Shown: one piece after another, positions 7,387 through 15,513 of the stretch
How positions within the stretch are numbered: position 1 is the first letter of the stretch
Layout of the letters: each line of letters starts with the position of its first letter
Assembly: GCA_964602415.1 (NCBI GenBank)
Contig: CAZRQL010000015.1
Span: 1 to 64,000 of the forward strand
Reading direction: 5' to 3'
Length of the DNA stretch: 64,000 nucleotides
From: CAZRQL01 sp964602415
GTDB taxonomy: Bacteria; Bacteroidota; Bacteroidia; Cytophagales; Flammeovirgaceae
Program-made: the position numbers and the translations under genes
Notes under the pieces: model-generated
The model's database searches: none
What the model was told of the DNA's origin: nothing
What the model saw: only the letters and a program-made list of their open reading frames with translations

Positions 7387-9351
7387 GTGAAAGTTTCAAT
7401 TCTGACAGTTCTACTATTGCTTTCCCTGCAAGCCTATGGGCAAATTTTGCAAGGCGGTGGAACAGGCAATACCATGCAAGGGGGCTTTCCCGGCTCTCCC
7501 CAACAAAACAACCGCAATGCCTTTGCCGATAGCACCAAAAAAGAGCGCAAGCCCGGCGACAAGTTTTTGGACGATACCACCAAACAAATCTATGGGGCAT
7601 ACAGCACTCGGTACAGGTACTGGTCTGATTATTATGAAATTAATGAAAACAGATACATTGTAGATACCACATTGGACAATTTCCACCGCTACAATTTTGT
7701 CAACCGTGGGGCAAACCAGTGGCAAGATTTGGGTACGGTGGGCACAGCCATCAAGCCCCTGTTTTTGCAGCCACCTACGGAAGTGGGTTCTAAGTTGGGA
7801 ATAGATGTATTTTCTCGGTATCTAATTGATTTTGAAAATTTAAGATTTTTCAATACCCGCTCACCTTATTCTGAGTGGAACTATGCCCAAGGAGGCAGTG
7901 GCCGCTCTGTGTTGGATGTACATTTTGCCATCAATTCGGGGCCTGACTGGAATATAGCCGCCGGATACCGCTCTTTGGGTTCTAAGCTGCTGACCGGCAA
8001 TTTGGTACAAAGCAACCGCGACAGACAAGCCCGCCATCGCTCGCTTTATTTGAGTTCGATTTGGGAGAGAAACAGGTACAAGGTTCTGTTCTTTGCTTCT
8101 AATTACAACCATGTGGTGCTGGAGACGGGCGGGCTAAACACTGCCGTTGCCAACGAGTCATTGAGCCAGCTTTACGAACTTCAGCCCCAGCAGCTTTCCA
8201 ACAACCTCAGCGAGGTCAGAGGTGAACAGAAAGGTGTACAAGTCAATGTTTATCAGCAGTTTGCCTTAGACAGTACAAGATTGCAGTTTTTTTCTTATCA
8301 TGCCCTGACTTCTCAAACCAATTTGTATGAGGACAAAAGACTCCAATCACATCTCGATTTCTATCAAAGGGTTTATTTTTCAGGCTCTACCCAAACCGCA
8401 CAAACCACCCGGTACAGCACTTTAGACAATAGGATAGGGGCTAAAACGCGCGTAGGGGCTTTTTTTCTGTCCACTTTTTTGCGGCATAGAAGTTTTACCT
8501 ATTCCCAGAAGACCCAAGGTTCACTCGAAAACGGCCTCAATGTCCGCCCCGAAACCTCTGTAGCCGGGCGGTTGGCTTTGAGTTTCAGGAAAGTGGGCAA
8601 ACTGACTTTTGATGCCGAATACCTGTTTTTTCGGGATTACCGGTTTCAAGCGGCACTTGATTTGGATTGGTTTTCAGGGGGATACATTAGCAGCTTGCAA
8701 CGCCCTTCTTTGGTGCAGCGGCATTTTGTGGGCAACCACGCTTGGTGGTTCTATCCTTTGAACAGTATTTTCTACAATGAAATTTATGCCGCAGGCAAAC
8801 TCAGCCTTTCGCGTATCGGTTTTGAGCCTAAACTCAGGTTGTTGAACCTAAACGATTGGGTATATTTTAATCAAAACATTGAGCCTATCCAATCTAAGGA
8901 AAACGAATCCATGGCGCAAGTTTTCCTCAAATTCAAACTGAAAACGGGCCGTTTTCAGCATACAACCGATTTGGTTTACACCCAAGTCAAACCCAATTCA
9001 TTCCTCAGGTTGCCTCAACAGTTTTTGAACTACCAGATTTATTATTTTACCAACATCAAACAAGGTCGGATGCTTTTGCAAGTAGGTTTTGACAACCACT
9101 ACCGAAGTGCTTTCAAAGCCGATGCTTATGACCCTTTCACTCAGCAATTTTATTTGCAAGACCGCTACGAGATAGGCAACTTCTGGCAGTGCGATTTTTT
9201 TGCCAATGCGCTGGTGAACCGCTCAAGGTTTTTTATCAAAGTTACCAACCTGCTCAAAGACTTGGTAGGCCCGGGCGATTTTGCCACCCCCGGTTACATG
9301 ATGCAGCAAAGGCAGTTTGAATTTGGGCTTTGCTGGATGGCTTTTGACTAA
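7387..9351 (+). CDS. Putative outer-membrane porin (Porin_10-like)
   Basis: Large beta-barrel protein of the Bacteroidota 'putative porin' family, 654 residues. A signal peptide (VSILTVLLLLSLQAYGQ) is followed by a low-complexity Gly/Asn linker (QGGGTGNTMQGGFPG) and then many amphipathic strands with alternating aromatic residues up to the end (FEFGLCWMAFD). GTG 7387 is chosen because the signal peptide begins there; a TTG at 7366 would add seven residues (MVCYFCC) that do not look like a signal n-region. It is divergent from the AlbA_2 gene. Substrate unknown. Confidence 0.85.
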   Translation: MKVSILTVLLLLSLQAYGQILQGGGTGNTMQGGFPGSPQQNNRNAFADSTKKERKPGDKFLDDTTKQIYGAYSTRYRYWSDYYEINENRYIVDTTLDNFHRYNFVNRGANQWQDLGTVGTAIKPLFLQPPTEVGSKLGIDVFSRYLIDFENLRFFNTRSPYSEWNYAQGGSGRSVLDVHFAINSGPDWNIAAGYRSLGSKLLTGNLVQSNRDRQARHRSLYLSSIWERNRYKVLFFASNYNHVVLETGGLNTAVANESLSQLYELQPQQLSNNLSEVRGEQKGVQVNVYQQFALDSTRLQFFSYHALTSQTNLYEDKRLQSHLDFYQRVYFSGSTQTAQTTRYSTLDNRIGAKTRVGAFFLSTFLRHRSFTYSQKTQGSLENGLNVRPETSVAGRLALSFRKVGKLTFDAEYLFFRDYRFQAALDLDWFSGGYISSLQRPSLVQRHFVGNHAWWFYPLNSIFYNEIYAAGKLSLSRIGFEPKLRLLNLNDWVYFNQNIEPIQSKENESMAQVFLKFKLKTGRFQHTTDLVYTQVKPNSFLRLPQQFLNYQIYYFTNIKQGRMLLQVGFDNHYRSAFKADAYDPFTQQFYLQDRYEIGNFWQCDFFANALVNRSRFFIKVTNLLKDLVGPGDFATPGYMMQQRQFEFGLCWMAFD

Positions 9352-9407
9352 AAAATATTTTTCTTAAAAAAACTTAAAAAATATTTTTTTTTGTTAAATT
9401 ACTTTTC

Positions 9408-9415
9408 TAATTTTG
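9408..9415 (+). promoter_or_regulatory. -7 box of the small lipoprotein gene
   Basis: TAATTTTG matches TAnnTTTG exactly, 21 bases before the ATG at 9437, in a very AT-rich spacer. The only nearby TTG (9391-9393) is 14 bases upstream, shorter than the normal spacing, so only the -7 element is called. Confidence 0.5.
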
Positions 9416-9436
9416 TCGCGTTAAATCCTTAAAAAC

Positions 9437-9622
9437 ATGAAAAACCTTTTTGCTTCATTGGCTATCGTTGGCCTTATTGCTTTCTCTTCTTGTGGCGGTG
9501 CTAAAAAAGAAGAAGTTAAAAACGAAGAAGTTACTCAGCCTACCTCAGAGGCTCCTGTAGCTGAACCTACTATGCAAGATTCAACTCAAGTACAGCCTAC
9601 TACCGAAGGTGAGACTAAATAA
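9437..9622 (+). CDS. Small Glu/Thr/Pro-rich lipoprotein
   Basis: A 61-residue protein with a clear lipoprotein signal (MKNLFASLAIVGLIAFSSC, lipobox FSSC, Cys19). The mature part is hydrophilic and acidic (KKEEVKNEEVTQPTSEAP...), with no predicted fold, like many abundant small Bacteroidota lipoproteins. It stands alone between an exact -7 box and a strong terminator, which suggests an independent and possibly highly expressed transcript. Function unknown. Confidence 0.85.
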   Translation: MKNLFASLAIVGLIAFSSCGGAKKEEVKNEEVTQPTSEAPVAEPTMQDSTQVQPTTEGETK

Positions 9623-9640
9623 GGGTGTGAATCTCATTGG

Positions 9641-9671
9641 AAAGCCGATTGAAAGCCAATCGGCTTTTTTG
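9641..9671 (+). terminator. Rho-independent terminator after the small lipoprotein
   Basis: Perfect 10-base-pair stem AAAGCCGATT / AATCGGCTTT (9641-9650 and 9658-9667) with a 7-base loop, running into a T tract to 9671. It closes the single-gene lipoprotein transcript 18 bases after the stop. Confidence 0.93.
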
Positions 9672-9725
9672 TTTTCATGCCTTTTGCAAGTTTGATAGCT
9701 GATAAAAAGCGACTTGTTACATCCT

Positions 9726-9755
9726 TTTGCAAAACACTCAAAAGTAGTATGTTTG
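9726..9755 (+). promoter_or_regulatory. Promoter of the DUF3419 gene
   Basis: TTTG (9726-9729), 18 bases, then TATGTTTG (9748-9755): a full match to the Bacteroidota -33/-7 pattern, just after a terminator. It lies inside the longest open frame of the next gene, so it argues for a start downstream of 9755. Confidence 0.6.
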
Positions 9756-9778
9756 CACCAAACAAAACTCCAACTTCT

Positions 9779-10954
9779 GTGAGCTTAGAGAGCCAACTTA
9801 ACAAACTCAGGGATAAATTTTTCGAGAAAATACATTCCAACAATCTCATCTACAATACTTGTTGGGAAGACCCTCGAGTGGACAAATTTCTGCTTGACTT
9901 CAATCAAGACAGCCGAATTGCCATGATTACCAGTGCAGGTTGTAATGCGTTGGACTACCAGCTTGCTGATGTGGCTTCTATTGATTGTATTGATATGAAT
10001 CCCAAACAAAACGCCCTGTTGGAACTGAAAATGGCTCTTTTCAAGCACGGCAGTTTTGAGGATTTGTTTGAGCTTTTCGGCAATGGTGCGGTGAGCGAAG
10101 AAGACAGGATATACGACCTGTATTTCAATAGCTTGCGCAAAAACATGCCCTCTTTTGCTACCGGCTATTGGGACAAAAAAATTTATTATTTTTCAGGGAC
10201 GGGTAGAAAGAAGTCTTTTTATTTTCATGGCACTTCGGGCACTTTTGCTTGGCTTTTTAAGCAGTTTTTTGATACCAAAAAGAGTCTGAAAAAGAAGATT
10301 TTAGCTTTGCTGGATGCCAAAACCCAAGAAGACCAGGTTAAAATAGGCAAAGAGCTTGAACCTGAGCTTCTTAGTCCAATTATGAACTGGTTGATGAACC
10401 GCCATATTACGCTGACTCTTTTGGGCGTTCCTCGTGCCCAAAGGCAACTTATACTTGAAAAATACCCGGGCGGCATGTCCCACTATCTCAAAGACAGCTA
10501 CAAGCAAGTCTTCCTTGAACTACCTATATCAGACAACTATTTTTGGAGGCTCTACATCACAGGCAAATATACACCCACTTGTTGTCCTGAGTACTTGAAA
10601 GTCAATAACTTCGATTTTTTGAGGCACAGAATAGACAGAATCCGAACACATACAACCACACTCACAGATTTTTTGCGCAATAGTTCCGGCACGTTTACTC
10701 ATTTTATTTTATTAGACCATCAAGATTGGTTGGCGGCCTACAACCCCAAAGCATTGGTAGAAGAATGGGAACAGATTTTGGCCAAAAGTGAGAAAGGAAG
10801 CCAAATTTTGATGCGCTCAGCCGCCCCGAAAATTACTTTTTTACCTGATTTTGTGAAAGAACGCTTGGTTGTGGACGAGGAAAGAACCGCCCGCCTGCAC
10901 AAACTTGACAGAGTCGGTACTTATGCCGGTATTTTGCACGCTTATATCAACTAA
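9779..10954 (+). CDS. DUF3419 (BtaA-like) SAM-dependent aminocarboxypropyl transferase
   Basis: Protein of the DUF3419 family related to BtaA, which transfers the 3-amino-3-carboxypropyl group of S-adenosylmethionine to diacylglycerol in betaine-lipid synthesis. Seen: the family signature NLIYNTCWEDPRVD, a SAM-site-like ITSAGCNALDY followed by DCIDMNPKQ, a LKDSYKQVFLELP motif and a C-terminal SHFILLDHQDW-like stretch (THFILLDHQDWL). The frame is open from ATG 9677, and ATG 9749 also exists, but a promoter box covers 9748-9755; GTG 9779 gives the family-like beginning VSLESQLNKLRDKFF and 391 residues. No BtaB methyltransferase is adjacent. The actual product is unproven. Confidence 0.82.
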   Translation: MSLESQLNKLRDKFFEKIHSNNLIYNTCWEDPRVDKFLLDFNQDSRIAMITSAGCNALDYQLADVASIDCIDMNPKQNALLELKMALFKHGSFEDLFELFGNGAVSEEDRIYDLYFNSLRKNMPSFATGYWDKKIYYFSGTGRKKSFYFHGTSGTFAWLFKQFFDTKKSLKKKILALLDAKTQEDQVKIGKELEPELLSPIMNWLMNRHITLTLLGVPRAQRQLILEKYPGGMSHYLKDSYKQVFLELPISDNYFWRLYITGKYTPTCCPEYLKVNNFDFLRHRIDRIRTHTTTLTDFLRNSSGTFTHFILLDHQDWLAAYNPKALVEEWEQILAKSEKGSQILMRSAAPKITFLPDFVKERLVVDEERTARLHKLDRVGTYAGILHAYIN

Positions 10955-11684
10955 TATCCAGGTACGCATCTATAAGTTTGTGTATCAACTCCAAAAGAGG
11001 AATGAGCAAAATAGCCACAGCAATTTTGTAACTGTACTGTATAATGCCTACATTAAGTACCTCTGCAAGCGGCCAACTGCCAAGCAGATAAAAGGCTATG
11101 AACAAAATCAAGAAACTATCCACCAACTGAGAAAGTACCGTCGAGGCCGTGGCTCTCAACCATAGTTTTTTGCTCTGCGTAAGTTCTTTTATGTAGTGAA
11201 AAGTATAAGCGTCAATGACTTGCCCTACCATAAAAGCCGTCAGCGAAGCAACAATGATGCTCATACTCTGAGTAAAAAGCTTTGAAAAAGCATAGTTGAT
11301 ATCAAACCCACCTTCCGAATTGACGGCCAGCCAAAAATCTGCCGCAGGCAGTAGGGTTACTATGTAGATGAGAAAAAAAGAATAAGCCACCAACCCCATC
11401 CCCAAAAAACTCAACTCAATGACCCCTCTGCGACCAAAGTATTCATTGATGATGTCAGAAATAACAAAAACCAATGGCCACATGACCACGCCTGCACTGA
11501 GGTTGTAATGAAAGCTAAAGCCCTCTACTAAAGTGGTATTGGTAGGCTCAAAGCCCAGTAATTTTTCGAGGGAGAAAATCTTTACCCCGATAATTTCGGC
11601 AAGAAGTGCGTTGGTGATAAAAAATGCAGCCAGCAAAAAATATACCCTTGATTTTTTGTCAAGGGTTCTGTGTGAAAAGGACAT
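10947..11684 (-). CDS. Queuosine precursor transporter (YhhQ/DUF165 family)
   Basis: Inner-membrane protein of 245 residues with about six spans, in the VUT/DUF165 family whose E. coli member YhhQ imports the queuosine precursors preQ0/preQ1. Family features seen: AEIIGVKIFSL after span 1, SAGVVMWPLVFVISDIINEYFGRR, and SQLVDSFLILFIAFYL. The gene converges on the DUF3419 gene with an eight-base overlap at the 3' ends. No other queuosine gene is in the window. Confidence 0.92.
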   Translation of the reverse strand: MSFSHRTLDKKSRVYFLLAAFFITNALLAEIIGVKIFSLEKLLGFEPTNTTLVEGFSFHYNLSAGVVMWPLVFVISDIINEYFGRRGVIELSFLGMGLVAYSFFLIYIVTLLPAADFWLAVNSEGGFDINYAFSKLFTQSMSIIVASLTAFMVGQVIDAYTFHYIKELTQSKKLWLRATASTVLSQLVDSFLILFIAFYLLGSWPLAEVLNVGIIQYSYKIAVAILLIPLLELIHKLIDAYLDIS

Positions 11685-11715
11685 TGGTTAAATTTGATAT
11701 TAGGACGCTAAAACG

Positions 11716-12321
11716 TCAGAATACCAGTAAAAAAGCCAGTATAAAACTCATTGCTGAGGGCATCTCTGAGCGCAAAGCCTGACGCAGGTGCTTAAGTGCT
11801 CTACCCATTTGAGTCTCAACGGTTTTAACTGAGATGTTGAGCTTTTCTGCTATTTCATTGTACTTGAGTCCTTGAAACCGACTGTACCTGAAGATAACTT
11901 TGCACTGGGGAGGAAGCGACTCTATCGCTGTTTCTATCTTGCGGTCGAGTTCTTTCATAACCAGTTGTTCTTCAGGACTTTCAGTGATTCCGTCGTAAAT
12001 TACGGGCATGGATTCTGTTTTGTAGGCAATCGCATTGGCTTTGCTTTTCAAAAAGTCAAGCGATTGGTTTTTAACAGCTTTGAATACGTAAGACTCAAAA
12101 GAAGTTTTGATTTCTATTCGTTCGCGGTTTTTCCAAACCTTGTAAAAAACGTCTGAAACCACCTCTTCGGCAATTTGAGGAGAGGGCACAAATTTGAGAG
12201 CGTAGTTGCACAGGTATTCATAGTATTTATGAAATAAAACCTCAAATGATTTGTAATCACTCTCTTGGGTAACTTTTTGAAAAAGTTTTTCGGTGTTTAT
12301 AAGCGTGTTTTTTGATGTCAT
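11716..12321 (-). CDS. RNA polymerase ECF sigma factor (Bacteroidota RpoE-like)
   Basis: ECF sigma factor of 201 residues. Region 2 (FEVLFHKYYEYLCNYALKFV, EEVVSDVFYKVWKNRE) binds core and the -10 element; region 4 (IESLPPQCKVIFRYSRFQGLKYNEIAEKLNISVKTVETQMGRAL, seen in pieces) binds the -35. The C-terminus ends in a hydrophobic tail AMSFILAFLLVF, common in Bacteroidota sigma factors of this group. Such genes are usually followed by a FecR-type anti-sigma and SusC/D genes; none is here, so it looks orphaned. It has its own strong promoter (12342-12372). Confidence 0.93.
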   Translation of the reverse strand: MTSKNTLINTEKLFQKVTQESDYKSFEVLFHKYYEYLCNYALKFVPSPQIAEEVVSDVFYKVWKNRERIEIKTSFESYVFKAVKNQSLDFLKSKANAIAYKTESMPVIYDGITESPEEQLVMKELDRKIETAIESLPPQCKVIFRYSRFQGLKYNEIAEKLNISVKTVETQMGRALKHLRQALRSEMPSAMSFILAFLLVF

Positions 12322-12341
12322 GATGATTCAATCCTTTGCTA

Positions 12342-12372
12342 CAAAATTAATGACTAAAATCATGTTTCCAAA
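12342..12372 (-). promoter_or_regulatory. Promoter of the ECF sigma gene
   Basis: On the minus strand TTTG (12372-12369), 19 bases, TAATTTTG (12349-12342), then 20 bases to the ATG. Both boxes and the spacing match the Bacteroidota housekeeping consensus, so the gene seems to be read independently of ppc. Confidence 0.7.
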
Positions 12373-12507
12373 TTTTTTTAGAATAAATGTTCAAACATTT
12401 TCAATAAAATTAAAACAAAAACATTCTAATTTTGTAAAAGGTTGTCCCATAGACTGCATTTACCGAAAACGATTGAAAAAAATTCTTCATCCACACAACC
12501 CCAACCA

Positions 12508-15168
12508 TCATCCCGTGCCTCCCAAACCGGAAGCTATTGCGTTGATGCAGACCATGAGTTCTTTGTGCAAATGCTCATCGGGGTTTTTGCGCCATTGGCT
12601 AAGCAGATGTATTTGTTTTTTGTGTAAAGGGATTAATAAACTGTTTCTCAAATGATTGCTGTAATAATGATTGCGCCTGCGCTCTTGGAAATCACTTTCA
12701 AATATATCAAAAATGAAACCCTGAGTTTTTTCAAACTCATCGCAAAACAGTTTTAAAAATTGCTCTCCGATGGCTCTGTCTTCAACAAGCCCTGCGTACA
12801 TGCCCATCACCGACACATCGGTAGCAGCCAAACTGGTATCCACATTGGCCAGCACATAACGGACAAAAGGGTCTTGTGCTGCTGCAAGTTTAAGTTCGTG
12901 ATAGTGCTGTCCATCAAGGGATTCGATGGCTGTTCCTACGCCAAACCAGCCTGTCATATTGTGGCGAGATTGCGCCCAAGCAAATACCCAAGGGATAGCC
13001 CTGAGGTCTTGTAATGTATTGGCTCCGGTTCTTTTGGCGGGGCGCGAGCCTATCTTGCTGGTTTGGATGGCATCTATGGGCGTGGCTTGGCGGAAATAAC
13101 TCATAAAATTTTCATTTTCAATGAGTTTTTCGTAGGCTTTTCGGCTGGAGACGGCCAATTCTTCTAAAATTTCGCAATAGGGGTATCCCGTTGTTGGGTC
13201 ATTGCGCAAGGAGTTTGTCGGTGTTCCGGCAGCCAAAAGTTCGAGGTTATAGGTAGCATTGGCTTGATGGGCGTATTTTTGGGCAATCGTTTCGCCTTGT
13301 TCGGTGAGTCGAATCGTGCCACTGAGGCTATTGGGGGGTAAAGCCCTCAAAAAGTGATGGGTAGGTCCTGCCCCTCGACTAATTGAGCCTCCCTTGCCAT
13401 GAAAAAAGAAAATCTCTTTGCCCATTTCTCGTCCCAGGCTGCTGAGTTGGGCTTGTGCTTTGTGTAAAGCCCACTGGCTGGCCAAAATCCCACCGTCTTT
13501 GTTGCTGTCGCTGTAGCCAACCATAACCTGCAAACTTGTCAGTTTCAGTTTTTGGACAAATGGCTGCTCCAAAAACTTGCGCGTGATGCCCTGTGAATGC
13601 TCCAAGTCTTCCACCGTCTCAAAAAGTGGCACAACGGGAAGCATATTTTCGGCCATAAGTCCTGCCTCGCGCTGAAACAGATATACCAACATCAGATCAG
13701 AGACAGAGCGCGTCATGCTCACAATACAAGAGCCCAAGCCCTTTTTTCCGTAGCGTCTGATATGGTCGGCCACCACTTTGTAACAATCCAACACAGCCCG
13801 TGCTTGGTCGCCGACAGGTACATCGGGATGCAAAAAAGGACGACGAACCTTGAGTTCTGTATTGATAAAAGCAAGTCGTTGCTCTTCGTCCCACTGAGAA
13901 TAATCTGTGGGTTTCATCCCCGATGCTTCTAAAATTTGCTCAATGGCTTTTTCGTGAAACGCACTATTTTGGCGTATATCCAAATGCGCCAAATGAAACC
14001 CGAATGTTTCAACTCGTCTGATGCTGTGATGCAACTCCTGTTCAACTATGGTTTTTGCTCCAAAGTCGGTCAAACCTTTTTTCAAGGTGTGCAAATCGAG
14101 CATCAGTTGGTCGTCAGTTTGGTAGCATCCCGGGTGCTCCATGAGTTCGGTTGCGTGGCCGCGTTTGGTTTCTACGGGCAGCTTTGCAATCATAAGCCCG
14201 ACAAATTGGCGAAAGGCTTCCCCCTTATTGCGCTTGAGAGCCATCTCTCCCCGCTCACCAAGTTCTTGACACATCTCCTCCATCCGTTTGGCAAATGCTT
14301 GACCAATATCTTGGGGTTCAGTAGTGAAACTTAGCTTCTTGACTAAGGCCATCAGGTTGCGCAAAATCACCACAATAGCGTTGAGTCTCAGGCTACTCAA
14401 AGTTTCTTGGGTAACCTGAGCCGTTACTAAGGGATGACCGTCCCGGTCGCCACCTACCCAGTTGCCAAAGGAGATGGAAGGCCAGTGTTCGGGTTGTTGC
14501 CCTAAGCCCACAACTTGCCAAGCTGTTTTTAGTCGCTCATCTATGATAGGAATCACTTCGGGAAACACATTTACCAAGTAATGCAGCACGTTGCGCAACT
14601 CGGAAGGCAAATCAGGCTTTTCGATATAAATTTCTCCAGTTCGCCAGAGTCGGTACAAAATTGTTTTGATGCGTTCACGGATTTGCCTTTTTTCGTGGCA
14701 ATTGAACATGCTGTTTTCGAGCTTGATTAGCTCAAGGTATAGCTCTCTGTGTTGCTCCAGCACAGTGGCGCGCTTGGCTTCGGTGGGGTGTGCGGTCAAG
14801 ACCGGTTCTATGTGGGTGTTTTTTAGCAGTTTATTGATGTCCTGACTGCTGAGTGATTTTTCTTTTAGCGCGTTCAATTCCGATGCCCAAAGGCCATTTA
14901 CCGAGCAAAAATCACTGTCTTCGATGTTGCGACGCGATTGCACCGCAGCGTTTACCTCTGCCATTTCAATGAGCTGAAAAATTAGAGAGTACAATTGAAC
15001 GTCTTTACTATCAAGCAAATGATTGGCTGTTTCATTGAGTAGGGGTATCCGTTTGGCGGTTTCCAAATGACCATTTTCCTCCACGACTTCTTGCAGTGCC
15101 AAGAGCAAAAACTCCAAGTCTTGATAAGGCTTTCCCAGTTGATTTTGAAGTGTTTTGAGAATACGCAT
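12508..15168 (-). CDS. ppc: Phosphoenolpyruvate carboxylase
   Basis: Anaplerotic enzyme that carboxylates phosphoenolpyruvate to oxaloacetate. All signature motifs are intact: VLTAHPTEAKR with catalytic His127, GNWVGGDRDGHP, MVGYSDSNKDGGILASQW, FFHGKGGSISRGAGP, SKIGSRPAKR, LRAIPWVFAWAQSRHNMTGW and the C-terminal ASGLGGTG. The 886-residue length from ATG 15168 equals that of the E. coli enzyme; the in-frame start ten codons upstream (15198) adds an unrelated MYYFYSKIIS. It stands alone, with no visible partner genes. Confidence 0.98.
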   Translation of the reverse strand: MRILKTLQNQLGKPYQDLEFLLLALQEVVEENGHLETAKRIPLLNETANHLLDSKDVQLYSLIFQLIEMAEVNAAVQSRRNIEDSDFCSVNGLWASELNALKEKSLSSQDINKLLKNTHIEPVLTAHPTEAKRATVLEQHRELYLELIKLENSMFNCHEKRQIRERIKTILYRLWRTGEIYIEKPDLPSELRNVLHYLVNVFPEVIPIIDERLKTAWQVVGLGQQPEHWPSISFGNWVGGDRDGHPLVTAQVTQETLSSLRLNAIVVILRNLMALVKKLSFTTEPQDIGQAFAKRMEEMCQELGERGEMALKRNKGEAFRQFVGLMIAKLPVETKRGHATELMEHPGCYQTDDQLMLDLHTLKKGLTDFGAKTIVEQELHHSIRRVETFGFHLAHLDIRQNSAFHEKAIEQILEASGMKPTDYSQWDEEQRLAFINTELKVRRPFLHPDVPVGDQARAVLDCYKVVADHIRRYGKKGLGSCIVSMTRSVSDLMLVYLFQREAGLMAENMLPVVPLFETVEDLEHSQGITRKFLEQPFVQKLKLTSLQVMVGYSDSNKDGGILASQWALHKAQAQLSSLGREMGKEIFFFHGKGGSISRGAGPTHHFLRALPPNSLSGTIRLTEQGETIAQKYAHQANATYNLELLAAGTPTNSLRNDPTTGYPYCEILEELAVSSRKAYEKLIENENFMSYFRQATPIDAIQTSKIGSRPAKRTGANTLQDLRAIPWVFAWAQSRHNMTGWFGVGTAIESLDGQHYHELKLAAAQDPFVRYVLANVDTSLAATDVSVMGMYAGLVEDRAIGEQFLKLFCDEFEKTQGFIFDIFESDFQERRRNHYYSNHLRNSLLIPLHKKQIHLLSQWRKNPDEHLHKELMVCINAIASGLGGTG

Positions 15169-15198
15169 GGAGATAATTTTAGAGTAAAAATAATACAA

Positions 15199-15513
15199 TT
15201 AGGTTTGTACAGAGATTACTTTTATTGGTTTTTTAGCTTTTAAACACGTACCCAACCGGTTGTTAAAGATTGTGATGAGACAAACACAGTTTTAATCTTA
15301 ATAATTTGTTTTTCAGATAGTTGCTAAGTGAACTATCAACTCAACTTTTTTGGGATTGATTTTTTCGCAATTGCTGCATTGTTTATAGCATTTTTGTCTG
15401 TCTGGCCGTGTATTTTTGCATATCGAAGTTTTTTTTCTGTTGCTAATCAGTTAGATTCTGTCTCATACCTATCAAGCAAATTCTAACGTTATTTTAAAGC
15501 TATCAATTCAACA
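15199..15513 (+). other. 315-base intergenic region between ppc and the propeller sensor gene
   Basis: Divergent spacer with no convincing gene. It holds a 10-base palindrome CAACCGGTTG (15253-15262) that could be an operator, and a TATTTTTG box (15411-15418) matching the -7 consensus on the plus strand about 95 bases before the sensor gene's ATG. Nothing else is recognised. Confidence 0.5.

Noticed and set aside
9360..9393. AT-only hairpin AAAAAATATTTTTT after the porin gene as a terminator
   Set aside because: The stem has no G-C pairs, so it is probably just the AT-rich spacer.
11699..11718. Small inverted repeat GACG...CGTC after the sigma gene
   Set aside because: Four-base stem without a T tract; too weak to call a terminator.
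12427..12434. TAATTTTG box on the plus strand between the sigma and ppc genes
   Set aside because: No plus-strand gene follows; the overlapping plus-strand frames are shadows of ppc.
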